NCBI RefSeq assembly: GCF_018390635.1
Contig: NZ_JAHBGE010000057.1
Span: 1-64,000, forward strand
Reading direction: 5' to 3'
Source of the DNA: Ancylobacter lacus
Lineage (GTDB): Bacteria; Pseudomonadota; Alphaproteobacteria; Rhizobiales; Xanthobacteraceae
DNA: 64,000 bases
The notes under the pieces are model-generated. The model was given only the letters and a program-made list of their open reading frames with translations. It searched no databases and was not told where the DNA came from. Position 1 is the stretch's first letter; each line of letters starts with the position of its first letter. The translations under genes were made by a program, and so were the position numbers. This document shows, piece by piece, positions 1 to 8,882 of this stretch.

Positions 1-8
1 TTCTGGCG

Positions 9-51
9 CTGCCATCTGATCTTTCGCGCACTGCCATCTGATTTTTCGCGC
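9..51. repeat. Two-copy 21-bp direct repeat at window edge
   Basis: Positions 9-29 and 31-51 carry the same 21-base word (core CTGCCATCTGAT then a T-rich run and CGCGC), differing at one base (21 versus 43), with a period of 22. It is less GC-rich than its surroundings. It could be the end of a longer array starting before the window, or a regulatory repeat. I do not recognise it. Confidence 0.6.
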
Positions 52-142
52 TACAGATCCGCCCCGGCGCCCCGCACGCCCTTCGACGGGCGAAGGGCCT
101 GACGCACACCCCCGGCCGCTCGCGGCGCGGGGCTTTTGGTGC

Positions 143-163
143 GGGGGGTGGGTGGGGTGCGGG
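143..163 (+). other. G-quadruplex-type G tract upstream of asd
   Basis: Four G runs (143-148, 150-152, 154-157, 161-163) are separated by loops of 1, 1 and 3 bases, which meets the usual G3+ N1-7 rule. It lies just before the candidate asd promoter. A 6-bp hairpin (159-164 with 169-174) overlaps its end. Folding in vivo is inference. Confidence 0.45.
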
Positions 164-180
164 TCAAAACCCGCGCAACC

Positions 181-209
181 TTGCCCTTCTCAGCCTTTCG
201 GCGTAAAAG
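181..209 (+). promoter_or_regulatory. Candidate sigma70-type promoter of asd
   Basis: TTGCCC at 181-186 and TAAAAG at 204-209 are spaced by 17 bases, each matching the consensus at four of six positions. The asd start codon follows at 258 with AGGAGA just upstream. No other promoter-like pair is obvious between 52 and 257; the rest of that stretch is GC-rich without a gene. Confidence 0.4.
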
Positions 210-257
210 CCCGCCCTCGCCCGAGCCTGTGAATGGCAGGGCCATCAGGAGAGACAG

Positions 258-1292
258 ATGGGCTACAAGGTCGCCGTAGCCGGCGCCACAGGCAATGTGG
301 GCCGTGAAATGCTCGACATCCTCGCCGAACGCGGCTTTCCCGCGGACGAGGTGGTCGCGCTCGCCTCCCGCCGTTCGGTCGGCACCGAGGTTTCGTTCGG
401 CGACAAGACGCTCAAGGTCAAAGCCCTGGAGAATTACGATTTCTCCGACGTCGACATCTGCCTGATGTCGGCGGGCGGCGAGGTGTCGAAGGAATGGTCG
501 CCGCGCATCGCCGCCAAGGGCTGCGTCGTGATCGACAATTCCTCGGCCTGGCGTTACGATTCCGACGTTCCGCTGATCGTGCCGGAAGTCAACGCCGACG
601 CCATCAAGGGCTTCGTCAAGAAGTACATCATCGCCAATCCGAACTGCTCGACCGCCCAGCTCGTGGTCGCGCTGAAGCCGCTGCACGACCTCGCCACCAT
701 CACCCGCGTGGTCGTCGCCACCTACCAGTCGGTGTCCGGCGCCGGCAAGGACGCGATGGACGAGCTGTTCTCGCAGACCCGCGCGGTCTTCGTCTCCGAC
801 CCGGTCGAGGCCAAGAAGTTCCCCAAGCGCATCGCCTTCAACGTCATTCCCCACATCGACGTCTTCATGGAGGACGGCTACACCAAGGAGGAATGGAAGG
901 TGATGGCCGAGACCAAGAAGATCCTCGACCCCAAGATCAAGCTGACCTGCACCGCGGTGCGCGTGCCCGTCTTCATCTCCCATTCCGAGGCGGTGAATGT
1001 CGAGTTCGAGAAGCCGATCACGGTGGAGGAGGCGACCTCGGCCCTGCGCAACGCGCCGGGCATCCTGGTCGTCGACAAGCGCGAGCCCGGCGGCTACATC
1101 ACCCCCTATGAGGCGGCCGGCGAGGACGCCACCTATGTCTCGCGCATCCGCGAGGACGCCACCGTCGAGAACGGCCTGTCCTTCTGGTGCGTGTCGGACA
1201 ATCTGCGCAAGGGCGCCGCGCTCAACGCGGTGCAGATCGCCGAGGTTCTGGTGAACCGCAAGCTCCTCGCGCCCAAGCAGAAGGCGGCGTGA
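258..1292 (+). CDS. asd: Aspartate-semialdehyde dehydrogenase
   Basis: This enzyme reduces L-aspartyl-4-phosphate to aspartate semialdehyde with NADPH in the lysine, threonine, methionine and diaminopimelate pathway, in the cytoplasm. The 344-residue product has the usual length. It begins with the nucleotide-binding motif GATGNVG (residues 9-15) and carries the catalytic cysteine in NPNCSTAQ (Cys130) and the HSEAVN histidine near residue 243. The ATG is preceded by AGGAGA seven bases upstream. It stands alone: a strong terminator follows at once, and the next gene pair is functionally unrelated. Confidence 0.97.
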   Translation: MGYKVAVAGATGNVGREMLDILAERGFPADEVVALASRRSVGTEVSFGDKTLKVKALENYDFSDVDICLMSAGGEVSKEWSPRIAAKGCVVIDNSSAWRYDSDVPLIVPEVNADAIKGFVKKYIIANPNCSTAQLVVALKPLHDLATITRVVVATYQSVSGAGKDAMDELFSQTRAVFVSDPVEAKKFPKRIAFNVIPHIDVFMEDGYTKEEWKVMAETKKILDPKIKLTCTAVRVPVFISHSEAVNVEFEKPITVEEATSALRNAPGILVVDKREPGGYITPYEAAGEDATYVSRIREDATVENGLSFWCVSDNLRKGAALNAVQIAEVLVNRKLLAPKQKAA

Positions 1293-1321
1293 GCCGGCAA
1301 CCCCGGCGCGATGACGACGAT

Positions 1322-1347
1322 GAAAGGCGCCGCAAGGCGCCTTTTTC
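1322..1347 (+). terminator. Intrinsic terminator after asd
   Basis: GAAAGGCGCC (1322-1331), loop GCAA, then GGCGCC followed by five T and C: a 10-bp stem with a tetraloop and U tract, 30 bases after the asd stop. It is a canonical Rho-independent terminator. Confidence 0.9.
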
Positions 1348-1419
1348 ATTGCCAGAGCGTCGAGATTTCGCCGAACTCCGCCGTCAGGATTCGGGCATCG
1401 GCCGCATGAGGAGACCGTC

Positions 1420-2064
1420 GTGCTGAAAACCGCCGCCGCAGCCCTGCTTGCCGGCACCGTGCTTTGCACCCTCGCGGCCCCCGCCTCGGCGCACCCCCAT
1501 GTGTGGGTGAGCGTGAAGTCGGAGCTGGACTACGCCCCGGACGGCCGCGTCACCGGCGTGCGCCACGACTGGACCTTCGACGAAGGCTTCTCGACCTTCG
1601 CCCTGCAGGGGCTGGAGACCACCCCGGACGGCAAGCCCAGCGAGAAGACGCTGAAGGACCTCGCCCAGGTGAACATCGATTCGCTGAAGGAATTCGACTA
1701 TTTCACCTATGCCCGGCGCGGCAAGGACAAGCTGCCCTTCAAGCCGCCGCGCGATTACTCCCTGTCCTATGACGGCACCGCGCTGACGCTGCACTTCACC
1801 CTGCCGTTCGAGAAGCCGCCGGAATCGGCCGGGCTGACGACGCTGGACGTCTACGACCCCACCTATTTCGTCGCCTTCGCCCTCGCCGACAACAACCCGG
1901 TGAAGCTGGCCGGCGCCCCCGCCGGCTGCGCCGTCGACCTGCACCGGCCCGACCCGGCGCTGGGCGCCACCACCACGCTGTCGGAATCCTTCTTCACCGC
2001 GCTTACCACCGCCAGCGACTTCGGCTCGCAGTTCGCCAACCGCGTCACGGTGAAGTGTCCGTGA
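1420..2064 (+). CDS. DUF1007 family periplasmic protein
   Basis: A 214-residue secreted protein starting at GTG 1420. It has a signal peptide of about 24 residues ending in PASA, followed directly by HPHVWV, the conserved N-terminal His motif of DUF1007 proteins. The mature protein could bind a metal through that exposed His-x-His end. Its reading frame overlaps the next gene (NicO metal transporter) by 10 bases, and DUF1007-NicO pairs are a recurrent bacterial arrangement, so it is probably the periplasmic partner of the metal efflux/uptake permease. The biochemical role of the family is not established. Confidence 0.85.
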   Translation: MLKTAAAALLAGTVLCTLAAPASAHPHVWVSVKSELDYAPDGRVTGVRHDWTFDEGFSTFALQGLETTPDGKPSEKTLKDLAQVNIDSLKEFDYFTYARRGKDKLPFKPPRDYSLSYDGTALTLHFTLPFEKPPESAGLTTLDVYDPTYFVAFALADNNPVKLAGAPAGCAVDLHRPDPALGATTTLSESFFTALTTASDFGSQFANRVTVKCP

Positions 2065-3050
2065 CGGCCCCGCTCCGCCGACCCGTGGGCGCCGGCCTCG
2101 CCACCGCCGGGCTGGCGCTGGCGGCGCTGCTCGGCACCCTCGCCCTCGCCCATGCCGCCTCGCCCTTCGGGGTCGGCGTCGCCCCGCCCCCGCCCGAGCC
2201 GGGCGGCCTCGTCGGCTTCATCCTCGCCAAGCAGGCCGAGTTCTACCGCCTGCTCACCAGCGCGGTGAAGGCCTCCCGGCAGGACGGCAGCGCGCTGCCC
2301 ATGCTGGGCGGCATCTCCTTCGCCTATGGCATTTTCCACGCCGCCGGCCCCGGCCACGGCAAGGCGGTGATCTCGTCCTACATCCTCGCCAACGAGGCGA
2401 CGCTGAAGCGCGGCGCGGTGCTGGCCTTCGCCAGCGCCTTCGTGCAGGCGCTCACCGCGATCGCGGTGGCCGGCGTGTTCGCCGTGCTGCTCGGCGCCAC
2501 CGCCACCACCATGCAGCGCGCGGTCTCGATCATCGAGATCGCCGCCTACAGCCTCATCGTGGTGATGGGCGCCCGTCTCGCCCTCGCCAAGGGCCGCGGC
2601 CTGCTCGCCGCCTGGCGCGGCACCCCGCCGGCCCATGTGCACGGCGCCGATTGCGGCTGCGAGGACGGCCATCTCCACCTGCCGGGCCCGGACGCCCTGC
2701 CCAGGGCCGGCGGCGGCTGGGCGGCGTGGACGGCGGCGGTGCTCTCCATCGGCCTGCGCCCCTGCACCGGGGCGGTGCTGGTGCTGGTCTTCGCGCTGGC
2801 GCAGGGCATCTTCTGGGTGGGTGCCGCCTCCACCCTGCTGATGTCGGTGGGCACCGCCCTCACCGTCACCGCCACCGCCGCCCTCGCCGTGTTCGGCAAG
2901 CAGATCGCGGTGCGGCTGGCCGGCAGCCGCCCCGGCGGCGGCGCCCTGCTGCTGCGCGGGCTGGAGTTCGCCGCGGCGCTGGCGCTGGTCGCCTTCGGCC
3001 TCGCCCTGCTGACCGGCTACATGGCGAGCGAACGGCTCTTCTTTTCGTGA
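2055..3050 (+). CDS. NicO-family nickel/cobalt transporter
   Basis: An inner-membrane nickel/cobalt permease of the NicO/RcnA family, 331 residues, with six or more hydrophobic segments. The diagnostic motif HAAGPGHGKA lies at residues 95-104 and GLRPCTGA at 233-240. Between them is a cytoplasmic His/Cys-rich loop (194-209) containing HVHGADCGC and HLH, suited to metal capture. The start is taken as GTG 2055, overlapping the DUF1007 stop; GTG 2061 in the same frame is also possible. Direction of transport (export as in RcnA, or uptake) cannot be decided from sequence. Confidence 0.88.
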   Translation: MSVTAPLRRPVGAGLATAGLALAALLGTLALAHAASPFGVGVAPPPPEPGGLVGFILAKQAEFYRLLTSAVKASRQDGSALPMLGGISFAYGIFHAAGPGHGKAVISSYILANEATLKRGAVLAFASAFVQALTAIAVAGVFAVLLGATATTMQRAVSIIEIAAYSLIVVMGARLALAKGRGLLAAWRGTPPAHVHGADCGCEDGHLHLPGPDALPRAGGGWAAWTAAVLSIGLRPCTGAVLVLVFALAQGIFWVGAASTLLMSVGTALTVTATAALAVFGKQIAVRLAGSRPGGGALLLRGLEFAAALALVAFGLALLTGYMASERLFFS

Positions 3051-3052
3051 AC

Positions 3053-3080
3053 TTGACGGCGGCCGCCGCTGCGTCACTAT
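3053..3080 (+). promoter_or_regulatory. Candidate promoter for the AMP-ligase-like gene
   Basis: TTGACG at 3053-3058 and CACTAT at 3075-3080 are spaced by 16 bases, starting only 3 bases after the nicO stop. The -35 box is near-consensus, the -10 matches at three positions. It would produce a leader of about 215 nucleotides before the start at 3303. Confidence 0.45.
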
Positions 3081-3302
3081 GTCCGGGTACGAGGTGCCGG
3101 CCAACGGCACCCGGAGGAAACGCCAGACCCGTGGACGGGCCCCCGCCCGCCACCGCACCGGAGGACGAGACCCATGGCCGCCGCGACCGCATGACCGCCT
3201 GACCAGACGGGGCCGCGCCCCGCTGCCAGACGTGCCCGCGACGGCCCGGCCGCACCGTTCCCCGAGGGGTGGAGACCACGAGGTCCTGCTCGGAGATGGA
3301 AC
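3081..3302 (+). other. Unassigned 5' leader of the AMP-ligase-like gene
   Basis: The leader contains a 7-bp hairpin (3093-3099 with 3105-3111, loop GCCAA) followed by CGGAGGAAA, and no ORF that looks coding. I compared it mentally with cobalamin, TPP, SAM and FMN riboswitch boxes and found no match. A weak GGAGAT precedes the start at 3303. Confidence 0.3.
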
Positions 3303-4634
3303 ATGGTGACACTCACGGCTTTCCGATCGTCCGGCTCCCGGACCGGCGCCGCGGCGCCGGAGCTTGCCGCGGCCGACTGCCTCGATGACCGCGAGACCGC
3401 CTCGCGCGAGGAACGCGAGCAGCTTCTGTTCAGCCGGCTGCCGCATCTGCTGCGCAGCGCCCGCGTCGCCCGCGGATGGGCCTGGCTCACCAACGGCACC
3501 CTGCCCGGCGACGTCGCCAGCCGCGCCGCCCTCGCCCGCCTGCCGGTGCTGCGGCGGGGCGATCTGGCGGCGATGCAGGCGGGCCGGCCGCCCTTCGGCG
3601 GGCTGGTGCCCGAGCCGGCCGGCTCGTTCAAGCGCATCTTCGCCAACCCCGCAGGCGCCAGGCTGGTGCTGGCGCCGGAGGCGACCGGGCAGGATTCCTG
3701 GCTCGCCGGCCGGGCGCTGCACGCCGCCGGCGTGCGCAAGGGCGACGTCGTGATCAACGCCCTGCCCTACCACCTCGCCTCCACCGGCTTCATCGTGGAT
3801 TCGGCCTGCCGGACGCTGGGCAGCCCGGTGGTGCCGGCCGGGCCGGCCGAGTTCAGCGACGAGCTGGACCTGCGCATCGAGATCATCGAGCACCTGATGC
3901 CCACCGCCATCGCCGGCACCGGCGAGCTGGTGCTGCGGTTGCTGGACCGGGCGGCGGCGACCGGGCGGGACGTCTCCTCCCTCGGCATCGCCTTCCTCAC
4001 CGAAGGCGGCACCGACCCGGCGACCCGCGCGCTGATCCAGCGCCGGGGGGTCGACGTGTTCGACACCATGCTGGTGCCGGAGATCGGCATCGTCGCCTTC
4101 GAGGACGGCGCGGGTGGCTTCGTGCTGAACGAGGACCTCATTGCCGAGATCGTTCATCCCGGCACGGGAGAGCCGGTGGCGCCGGGCGAGGCGGGCGAGT
4201 TGGTGATCACCAGCTTCGACCCGCACCACCCCTTCATCCGCCTCGGTACCGGCCAGCTCACCGCCGAGTGCCTGCCCGACCGGCCGGCCGCCCGCACCAA
4301 TCTGCGGCTGGCGGGCTGGCTGGGCAGCGCGGAGCAGCAGGCGCGCTTCGGCGAGGTCAGCATCTCGGCGGCGCAGATCGCCCAGCTCCGCCGCAGCCAC
4401 CCCGAGCTCAAGCGGGTCCGGCTCAGCCTGCGCCAGACCGGGGCGGGCGAGGAGGCGGTGCTCTGCGGGCTGATCGAGGAGGAGACCGGCGGCGAGGGCG
4501 ACGCCCAACGGGCGGCGCTGGCGGCACGGGTGGCGGCGTCGCTGGCCCGCATAGCCCGTATCGCCGGGCGGGTCGAGCTGGTGCATGAGGGCCTGCCCAA
4601 TGACGGGCGGCTGGTGAGCGACGAGCGGGTCTGA
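3303..4634 (+). CDS. PaaK-like adenylate-forming protein, degenerate
   Basis: A 443-residue cytoplasmic protein aligning in layout with phenylacetate-CoA ligase-type AMP-binding enzymes: the region around RALHAAGVRKGDVVIN (about residues 139-154), the middle segment ending in VPEIG (about 259-263), and a C-terminal lid-like domain (GEVSISAAQIAQL onward). The phosphate-binding SSGTTGKP loop is absent where expected (it reads NPAGARLVLAPEATG). The usual TRD/TGD aspartate appears as LGTGQLT. It is therefore probably not a normal CoA ligase, and may be inactive, regulatory or altered in chemistry. It stands between a candidate own promoter and tandem terminator hairpins. Confidence 0.7.
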   Translation: MVTLTAFRSSGSRTGAAAPELAAADCLDDRETASREEREQLLFSRLPHLLRSARVARGWAWLTNGTLPGDVASRAALARLPVLRRGDLAAMQAGRPPFGGLVPEPAGSFKRIFANPAGARLVLAPEATGQDSWLAGRALHAAGVRKGDVVINALPYHLASTGFIVDSACRTLGSPVVPAGPAEFSDELDLRIEIIEHLMPTAIAGTGELVLRLLDRAAATGRDVSSLGIAFLTEGGTDPATRALIQRRGVDVFDTMLVPEIGIVAFEDGAGGFVLNEDLIAEIVHPGTGEPVAPGEAGELVITSFDPHHPFIRLGTGQLTAECLPDRPAARTNLRLAGWLGSAEQQARFGEVSISAAQIAQLRRSHPELKRVRLSLRQTGAGEEAVLCGLIEEETGGEGDAQRAALAARVAASLARIARIAGRVELVHEGLPNDGRLVSDERV

Positions 4635-4646
4635 GGCGCGGCCGGC

Positions 4647-4713
4647 ACGGGGCGGGCCGGCACAACCGCCCCGTGAGGATGGCGCGAGCCTTATGACAAG
4701 CCCGCGCCATCCT
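4647..4713. terminator. Tandem hairpins between convergent genes
   Basis: Two perfect stems sit in the 93-base gap between the converging genes ending at 4634 and 4728: ACGGGGCGG (4647-4655) with CCGCCCCGT (4666-4674), and AGGATGGCGCG (4676-4686) with CGCGCCATCCT (4703-4713). There is no long U tract. They probably act as a bidirectional transcription end. Confidence 0.6.
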
Positions 4714-4727
4714 GCCCCAAAGCAGGC

Positions 4728-5468
4728 TCAGTCCTGCATGTAGTCGTGCACGACCTTGCCGAGGCCGAGCGTGAGGTCGGCCTTCAGATGCACCGCGGAG
4801 AGCACTTCGAGCACGGGCAGCTTGTAGACATCGGCGATGGCGTGGGGGAACAGGCCCAGCGCCGCCGGGCCGGTCCAGGCTTCCTTCAGCTCGATATCCT
4901 CAAGGTAATACTCGACCAGCTCGCAGATGCGGGTGGTGCCGTCGACATGGGGAATGATCTTGATGAGCCAGCTCGGGCTCAGCAGGGATTTCAGCACCGC
5001 GTCGTGGTCGGCCTTCTTGAATTTGTAGCCCATGGTGCCGGAGGCGCAGAGCACGCTGCCATAATGCAGACTGGCGACCAGCACGTCGCTTTCCACCTTG
5101 AAGGTCGGCTTGGCCAGCTTCTTCGGGAAGCCCCAGATTTCCCGGCCGCCGGCAATGGGCGCCTCGTCGTCGAGATACATGGAATGGACATAGCCGCCGG
5201 CCCGCCCCTCGAAGGTGACGGGAATCACCTGCCCGGTCTCGGTGTAATCCCCGAAGCCGGTGGAATCCGGCATGCGGATGAACTCGTACTTGACGATCGG
5301 CTCGGTGACCTCGAGCGGCTCCGGCACCACCGCCCGCAGCGCCTCGATGTCGGTGCGGTAGGTGATGATGAGATATTCGCGGTCGAAGAAGCGGTAGGGG
5401 CCGGTGGGGTAGGACGGGCTGGTGAGCGGCATCGACACGGCGGAGCGGCGAACGTCGGCGATCTTCAT
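4728..5468 (-). CDS. adc: Acetoacetate decarboxylase
   Basis: Decarboxylates acetoacetate to acetone and CO2 in the cytoplasm, or acts on a related beta-keto acid. The 246-residue product matches the family in length. It carries [14 protein letters not shown], whose first lysine (Lys116) corresponds to the Schiff-base lysine, and the downstream [20 protein letters not shown] block typical of Adc. ATG 5468 was chosen because the frame upstream is non-homologous and MKIADVRR begins the family-like sequence. It lies 110 bases downstream of the WD40 gene on the same strand and may be read through from it. Adc-fold proteins also include other decarboxylases and aldolases, so acetoacetate is likely but not certain. 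Confidence 0.88.
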   Translation of the reverse strand: MKIADVRRSAVSMPLTSPSYPTGPYRFFDREYLIITYRTDIEALRAVVPEPLEVTEPIVKYEFIRMPDSTGFGDYTETGQVIPVTFEGRAGGYVHSMYLDDEAPIAGGREIWGFPKKLAKPTFKVESDVLVASLHYGSVLCASGTMGYKFKKADHDAVLKSLLSPSWLIKIIPHVDGTTRICELVEYYLEDIELKEAWTGPAALGLFPHAIADVYKLPVLEVLSAVHLKADLTLGLGKVVHDYMQD

Positions 5469-5578
5469 GGCGGGAGTTCCCTGCGACTGCGGTACCACCA
5501 CTCTACCGGCCGCAGATGGCAGCGGGGAGACAAAATGCGCCCCGCCGGGCGCCCGCCGAATGTGCGGCCCCACCGGCC

Positions 5579-6646
5579 TTAGAGGATGACCAGCCCCGCC
5601 TTGCCGTCCTCGGTGCCCATGGCCACCGCGCCGCCGTCGCCGCGCCACGCCAGCGCGGTGATGGGGCTGGCGGCAGGGGCCCGCAGCAGGATTTCGGCGC
5701 CGTCATTGATGCGGATCAGCAGCACCATGCCGTCCTCATAGCCGCAGGCGACGATCTCCTCCTTGGGATGGCAGGCCACCGCGGAAACCCGCATGTCGCG
5801 CTGGCCGACCATGGTCGGCTGCTTGCCCATCGGCCCCTCGCGGCTCATGAAGGGCCAGAGGATCACCTCGGTCGAACCCGAAGTGGCGAGGTAGCGGCCG
5901 CCGGCGGTGAACTGCATCGAGCGCACCCGCGAGGGATAGCCGCTCATCCGCATATGCGCGCCTTCCGGCAGCCGCCAGCCGTGCAGCGCCGGCTCCTGCA
6001 TGGTCGTGACGAGGAACTTGCCCTCGGGATGCCAGAGCACGCCGCGGTGCGAGCCCTTCCATTCGAGGAATTCGGGGGTAGCCACCGCATTGGGGAACCA
6101 CAGCGTCACGCCGTTGTAATGGGCGATGGCGAGGCGCGTACCCTTCGGCGCGAAGGCGAGGCCGGCCACGGTGGAGGGCAGGTCCAACGTCTTTGGCTCG
6201 CCCTTCACCGGGTGGAAATGGGCGGTCTTTCCGGCGGACCAGGCAAAGGCCCCGTCCGGCCCGCTGGCCACGGCATCGATCCAGCGGCCCTTCTGCTCGG
6301 CGAGAGTGGTCGAGCTGCCGTCGCCCAGCGTTGCGACGACGCGCCCATCATCTCCGCCGGTCAGCACCCTGCGGGCATCACCGGCAACCGAAAGGATGGC
6401 GCCGCGATGGGCCGCGATCCGGCGCGGCTCGCCCGCCTCGGCGAGAACCAGGGCGCCATTGCCCGTCGCGAACAGCGCGACCTGCCCGAGGAAGCGCACC
6501 CCGACGGCTTCGCCACCGAGGTCGAGCGGACGAAGCTTGGAGGTCAGCGAGGAGGGAGCGGCGGGCGGGGTCGGCGGCAGGGGCGGCATGGGGCTACTCG
6601 ACGGCTCGGCGGCGGGCTCGACGGCGGGGCCGCACGGAGGCGGCAC
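5579..6646 (-). CDS. WD40-repeat protein of the zinc cluster
   Basis: A protein of up to 355 residues forming a WD40-type beta-propeller, with recurring blades such as [54 protein letters not shown] and [10 protein letters not shown]. There is no signal peptide: the N-terminus is a Pro/Ala/Ser-rich stretch, and a second Met at position 20 (6589) is an equally good start. The protein is thus probably cytoplasmic, unlike the periplasmic zinc chaperone AztD. It follows the CobW-type GTPase gene by 91 bases, so I infer a scaffold or partner role in zinc allocation. No catalytic residues are visible. Confidence 0.8.
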   Translation of the reverse strand: MPPPCGPAVEPAAEPSSSPMPPLPPTPPAAPSSLTSKLRPLDLGGEAVGVRFLGQVALFATGNGALVLAEAGEPRRIAAHRGAILSVAGDARRVLTGGDDGRVVATLGDGSSTTLAEQKGRWIDAVASGPDGAFAWSAGKTAHFHPVKGEPKTLDLPSTVAGLAFAPKGTRLAIAHYNGVTLWFPNAVATPEFLEWKGSHRGVLWHPEGKFLVTTMQEPALHGWRLPEGAHMRMSGYPSRVRSMQFTAGGRYLATSGSTEVILWPFMSREGPMGKQPTMVGQRDMRVSAVACHPKEEIVACGYEDGMVLLIRINDGAEILLRAPAASPITALAWRGDGGAVAMGTEDGKAGLVIL

Positions 6647-6737
6647 ATCCGCCGGTTAGCGGAAAACGCGGCGCGCGTCACCCCGGCAGGGCGCAGCGGG
6701 ACGCGATGGACCGCCGCGCCGCCGCCGGTGTGGGGGG

Positions 6738-7712
6738 TCACGCGATGCAGGCGCGGAACCCCTTCTCCAGCGCCGCCGTGTCGAGCTGGCGGCCGATGAA
6801 GACGATGCGGCTCAGCCTCGCCTCGTCGGCACCCCACGGCCGCTGGTGGTCACCGTCGAGGATCATGTGCACGCCCTGGAACACGAAGCGGTCGGGGTCG
6901 TCCTTGAAGGCGAGGATGCCCTTGGAGCGCAGGATGTTGATGCCCTCGCGCTGGACCAGTTCCTGGATCCACGGGAAGAAGCGGTCGGGATCGAGCGGCT
7001 TGTCCGAGGAGAAGGAGACCGACTTCATCTCCTCGTCGTGGAAATGCTTGTGGCCGCCTTCGAGGAAGTCGGGATCGATGGCGGTGATGCGCTCGAGATC
7101 GAAAGCGCCCTGCCCCAGCACGCGGTCGATCGCGATGTTGGAGCGCTGGGTGTGGTGGATGCGGGCGAAGGGGTTGATGGCGCGGATGCGCAGCTCGACG
7201 TCCTTCAGTTCGCTCTCGGTGACAAGGTCGGTCTTGTTGAGCAGGATGACGTCGGCAAAGGCGATCTGGTTCTTCGCTTCCGGCGCGTCCTTCAGCCGGT
7301 CCTTCAGCCACTTGGCGTCGGCGACGGTGACCACCGCGTCCAGCGTGGTCTTGGCGCCGACGGTCTCGTCGACGAAGAAGGTCTGCGCCACCGGCGCGGG
7401 GTCGGCAAGGCCGGTCGTCTCAACGATGATGCCGTCGAACTCGCCCTTGCGCTTCAGCAGACCGTCGATGATGCGGATGAGGTCGCCGCGCACGGTGCAG
7501 CAGATGCAGCCGTTGTTCATTTCGAACACTTCCTCGTCCGCGCCCACGACGAGGTCGTTGTCAATGCCGATCTCGCCGAATTCGTTGACGACGACGGCGA
7601 ATTTCTTGCCGTGCGGCTCGGAGAGGATGCGGTTGAGCAGCGTGGTCTTGCCGGCACCGAGATAGCCGGTGAGCACGGTGACGGGAATCTTGTCGGTCTG
7701 GACGTCGGGCAT
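6738..7712 (-). CDS. CobW/ZNG1-type zinc-chaperone GTPase
   Basis: A 324-residue COG0523 GTPase. Walker A is GYLGAGKTT (16-24), the metal-binding CxCC motif is NNGCICC (Cys69, 71, 72), and NKTD near residue 164 is the guanine-specificity motif. The C-terminal CobW_C domain contains [18 protein letters not shown], rich in metal ligands. Family members insert or deliver zinc to apo-enzymes under deficiency. ATG 7712 is chosen because AAGGAGACC precedes it and [19 protein letters not shown] starts like the family; the frame upstream of it is not conserved-looking. The adjacent zinc ABC transporter supports zinc rather than cobalt. Confidence 0.92.
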   Translation of the reverse strand: MPDVQTDKIPVTVLTGYLGAGKTTLLNRILSEPHGKKFAVVVNEFGEIGIDNDLVVGADEEVFEMNNGCICCTVRGDLIRIIDGLLKRKGEFDGIIVETTGLADPAPVAQTFFVDETVGAKTTLDAVVTVADAKWLKDRLKDAPEAKNQIAFADVILLNKTDLVTESELKDVELRIRAINPFARIHHTQRSNIAIDRVLGQGAFDLERITAIDPDFLEGGHKHFHDEEMKSVSFSSDKPLDPDRFFPWIQELVQREGINILRSKGILAFKDDPDRFVFQGVHMILDGDHQRPWGADEARLSRIVFIGRQLDTAALEKGFRACIA

Positions 7713-7853
7713 CGTCGGTCTCCTTGGCTGTCGCCAGCCTTCACATGCGTCGCGGCCGGGTGCAGTCCCGGCCATCCGCGTCCCGGTATCGAAAACGCGG
7801 GAGGCCCGGCAGGGTTTGCCTGCCGGGCCGGTCGCCACGTCCCGTGCCGAAGC

Positions 7854-8840
7854 TCAGCTCGACAGCGCCGAGGAAAGCTCGCGGACGTTATACTGTATCA
7901 TGTCAATGTAGGTGCTCGCCGGTCCTTTGTCATCGGAGAGCGCGTCGGAATAGAGCGTGCCACCGACTTTCGCGCCGGACTCCTTGGCGATGCGGTCGGC
8001 GAGGCGGGGATCGGAGATGTTCTCGAGGAATACCGCCGGGATCTTCTCCGCCTTGATCTGCCGGATGATGCGGCCGACATCCTTGGCCGACGCCTCGGAT
8101 TCGGTGGAGACGCCCTGCGGCGCCAGCAGCTTCAGGCCATAGGCGTCGCCGAAATAGCCGAACGCATCGTGCGAGGTGATGATGCGGCGCTGGTTCTGCG
8201 GAATGGTGGCCATGGCGGCACGCACCTCGACGTCGAGCGCCTTGAGCTTCTCGATATAGGCGGCGGCCTGCGCCTTGTAGGCATCCGTACCGGCGGGATC
8301 GGCGGCGATCAGCGCGTCGCGGATATTGGCGGCGTAAATCTCGACATTGGCGACGTTCTGCCAGGCATGCGGGTCGAGCGGACCATGGTCGTGGCCCTTG
8401 TCGGCCGCCTTCTTGCCGTGGTCGTGGCCGGCTTCGGCCTCGTCGTCGTCCTGCGGCTCTTCGGCGGTGCGATAGCGCGGGGTGACGCCTTCGGTGACCA
8501 CCACCAGCTCCGCCTTGCTGCCGGACGCCTTCACCAGGCGGGGCATCCAGCCTTCAAGGCCGAGCCCGTTTTCGAACACCAGCTTCGCCCCGGCCACCGC
8601 CTTCGCGTCGTTGGGCGTCGGCTGATAGACGTGGGTGTCGCCATTGGGGCCGACCAGCGTGGTGACGGCGATGCGGTCGCCGCCGACCTGCTTCACGATG
8701 TCGCCGAGGATGGAGAAGGTCGCCACCACCGGCAGCCGGGCGGACGCCGCGTCCTGCGCGGCGGCGGGATGGGCGAGCGCGAGAGTGGCCGCGAAGGCGG
8801 CGAAGACGGCATGACGCCGGGAGAGCAGGACCAACCGCAT
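7854..8840 (-). CDS. aztC: Zinc ABC transporter substrate-binding protein
   Basis: A periplasmic cluster A-I metal-binding protein of 328 residues. It has a signal peptide of about 28 residues (ending HPAAA), metal-ligand histidines at GDTH (70), DPHAW (158) and ITSHDAF (near 223), and an acidic ligand near SDALS (about 308). An inserted His-rich loop at 138-159 (two GHDHG units) is the hallmark of zinc-specific members. It lies 42 bases after the permease gene. AztC is preferred over ZnuA from the gene context (ATPase-permease-SBP order and the overall sequence style); zinc specificity is inferred from the loop. Confidence 0.9.
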   Translation of the reverse strand: MRLVLLSRRHAVFAAFAATLALAHPAAAQDAASARLPVVATFSILGDIVKQVGGDRIAVTTLVGPNGDTHVYQPTPNDAKAVAGAKLVFENGLGLEGWMPRLVKASGSKAELVVVTEGVTPRYRTAEEPQDDDEAEAGHDHGKKAADKGHDHGPLDPHAWQNVANVEIYAANIRDALIAADPAGTDAYKAQAAAYIEKLKALDVEVRAAMATIPQNQRRIITSHDAFGYFGDAYGLKLLAPQGVSTESEASAKDVGRIIRQIKAEKIPAVFLENISDPRLADRIAKESGAKVGGTLYSDALSDDKGPASTYIDMIQYNVRELSSALSS

Positions 8841-8882
8841 GGGAAGGATCTCCGTTTCAGACAGACGGGAGCGATAAGGGGC

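Noticed and set aside
1293-3302. Cobalamin or nickel riboswitch near the NicO gene
   Set aside because: No B12 box or other conserved riboswitch core in either gap.
3079-3309. Possible small ORF in the leader of the ligase-like gene
   Set aside because: Arg/Pro-rich, no ribosome site and no recognisable feature; more likely untranslated leader.
1863-4586. Long open frame on the minus strand opposite DUF1007, nicO and the ligase-like gene
   Set aside because: The translation is Arg/Gly/Ala/Gln-rich without domains, as expected from antisense of high-GC genes; the plus-strand genes have clear families.
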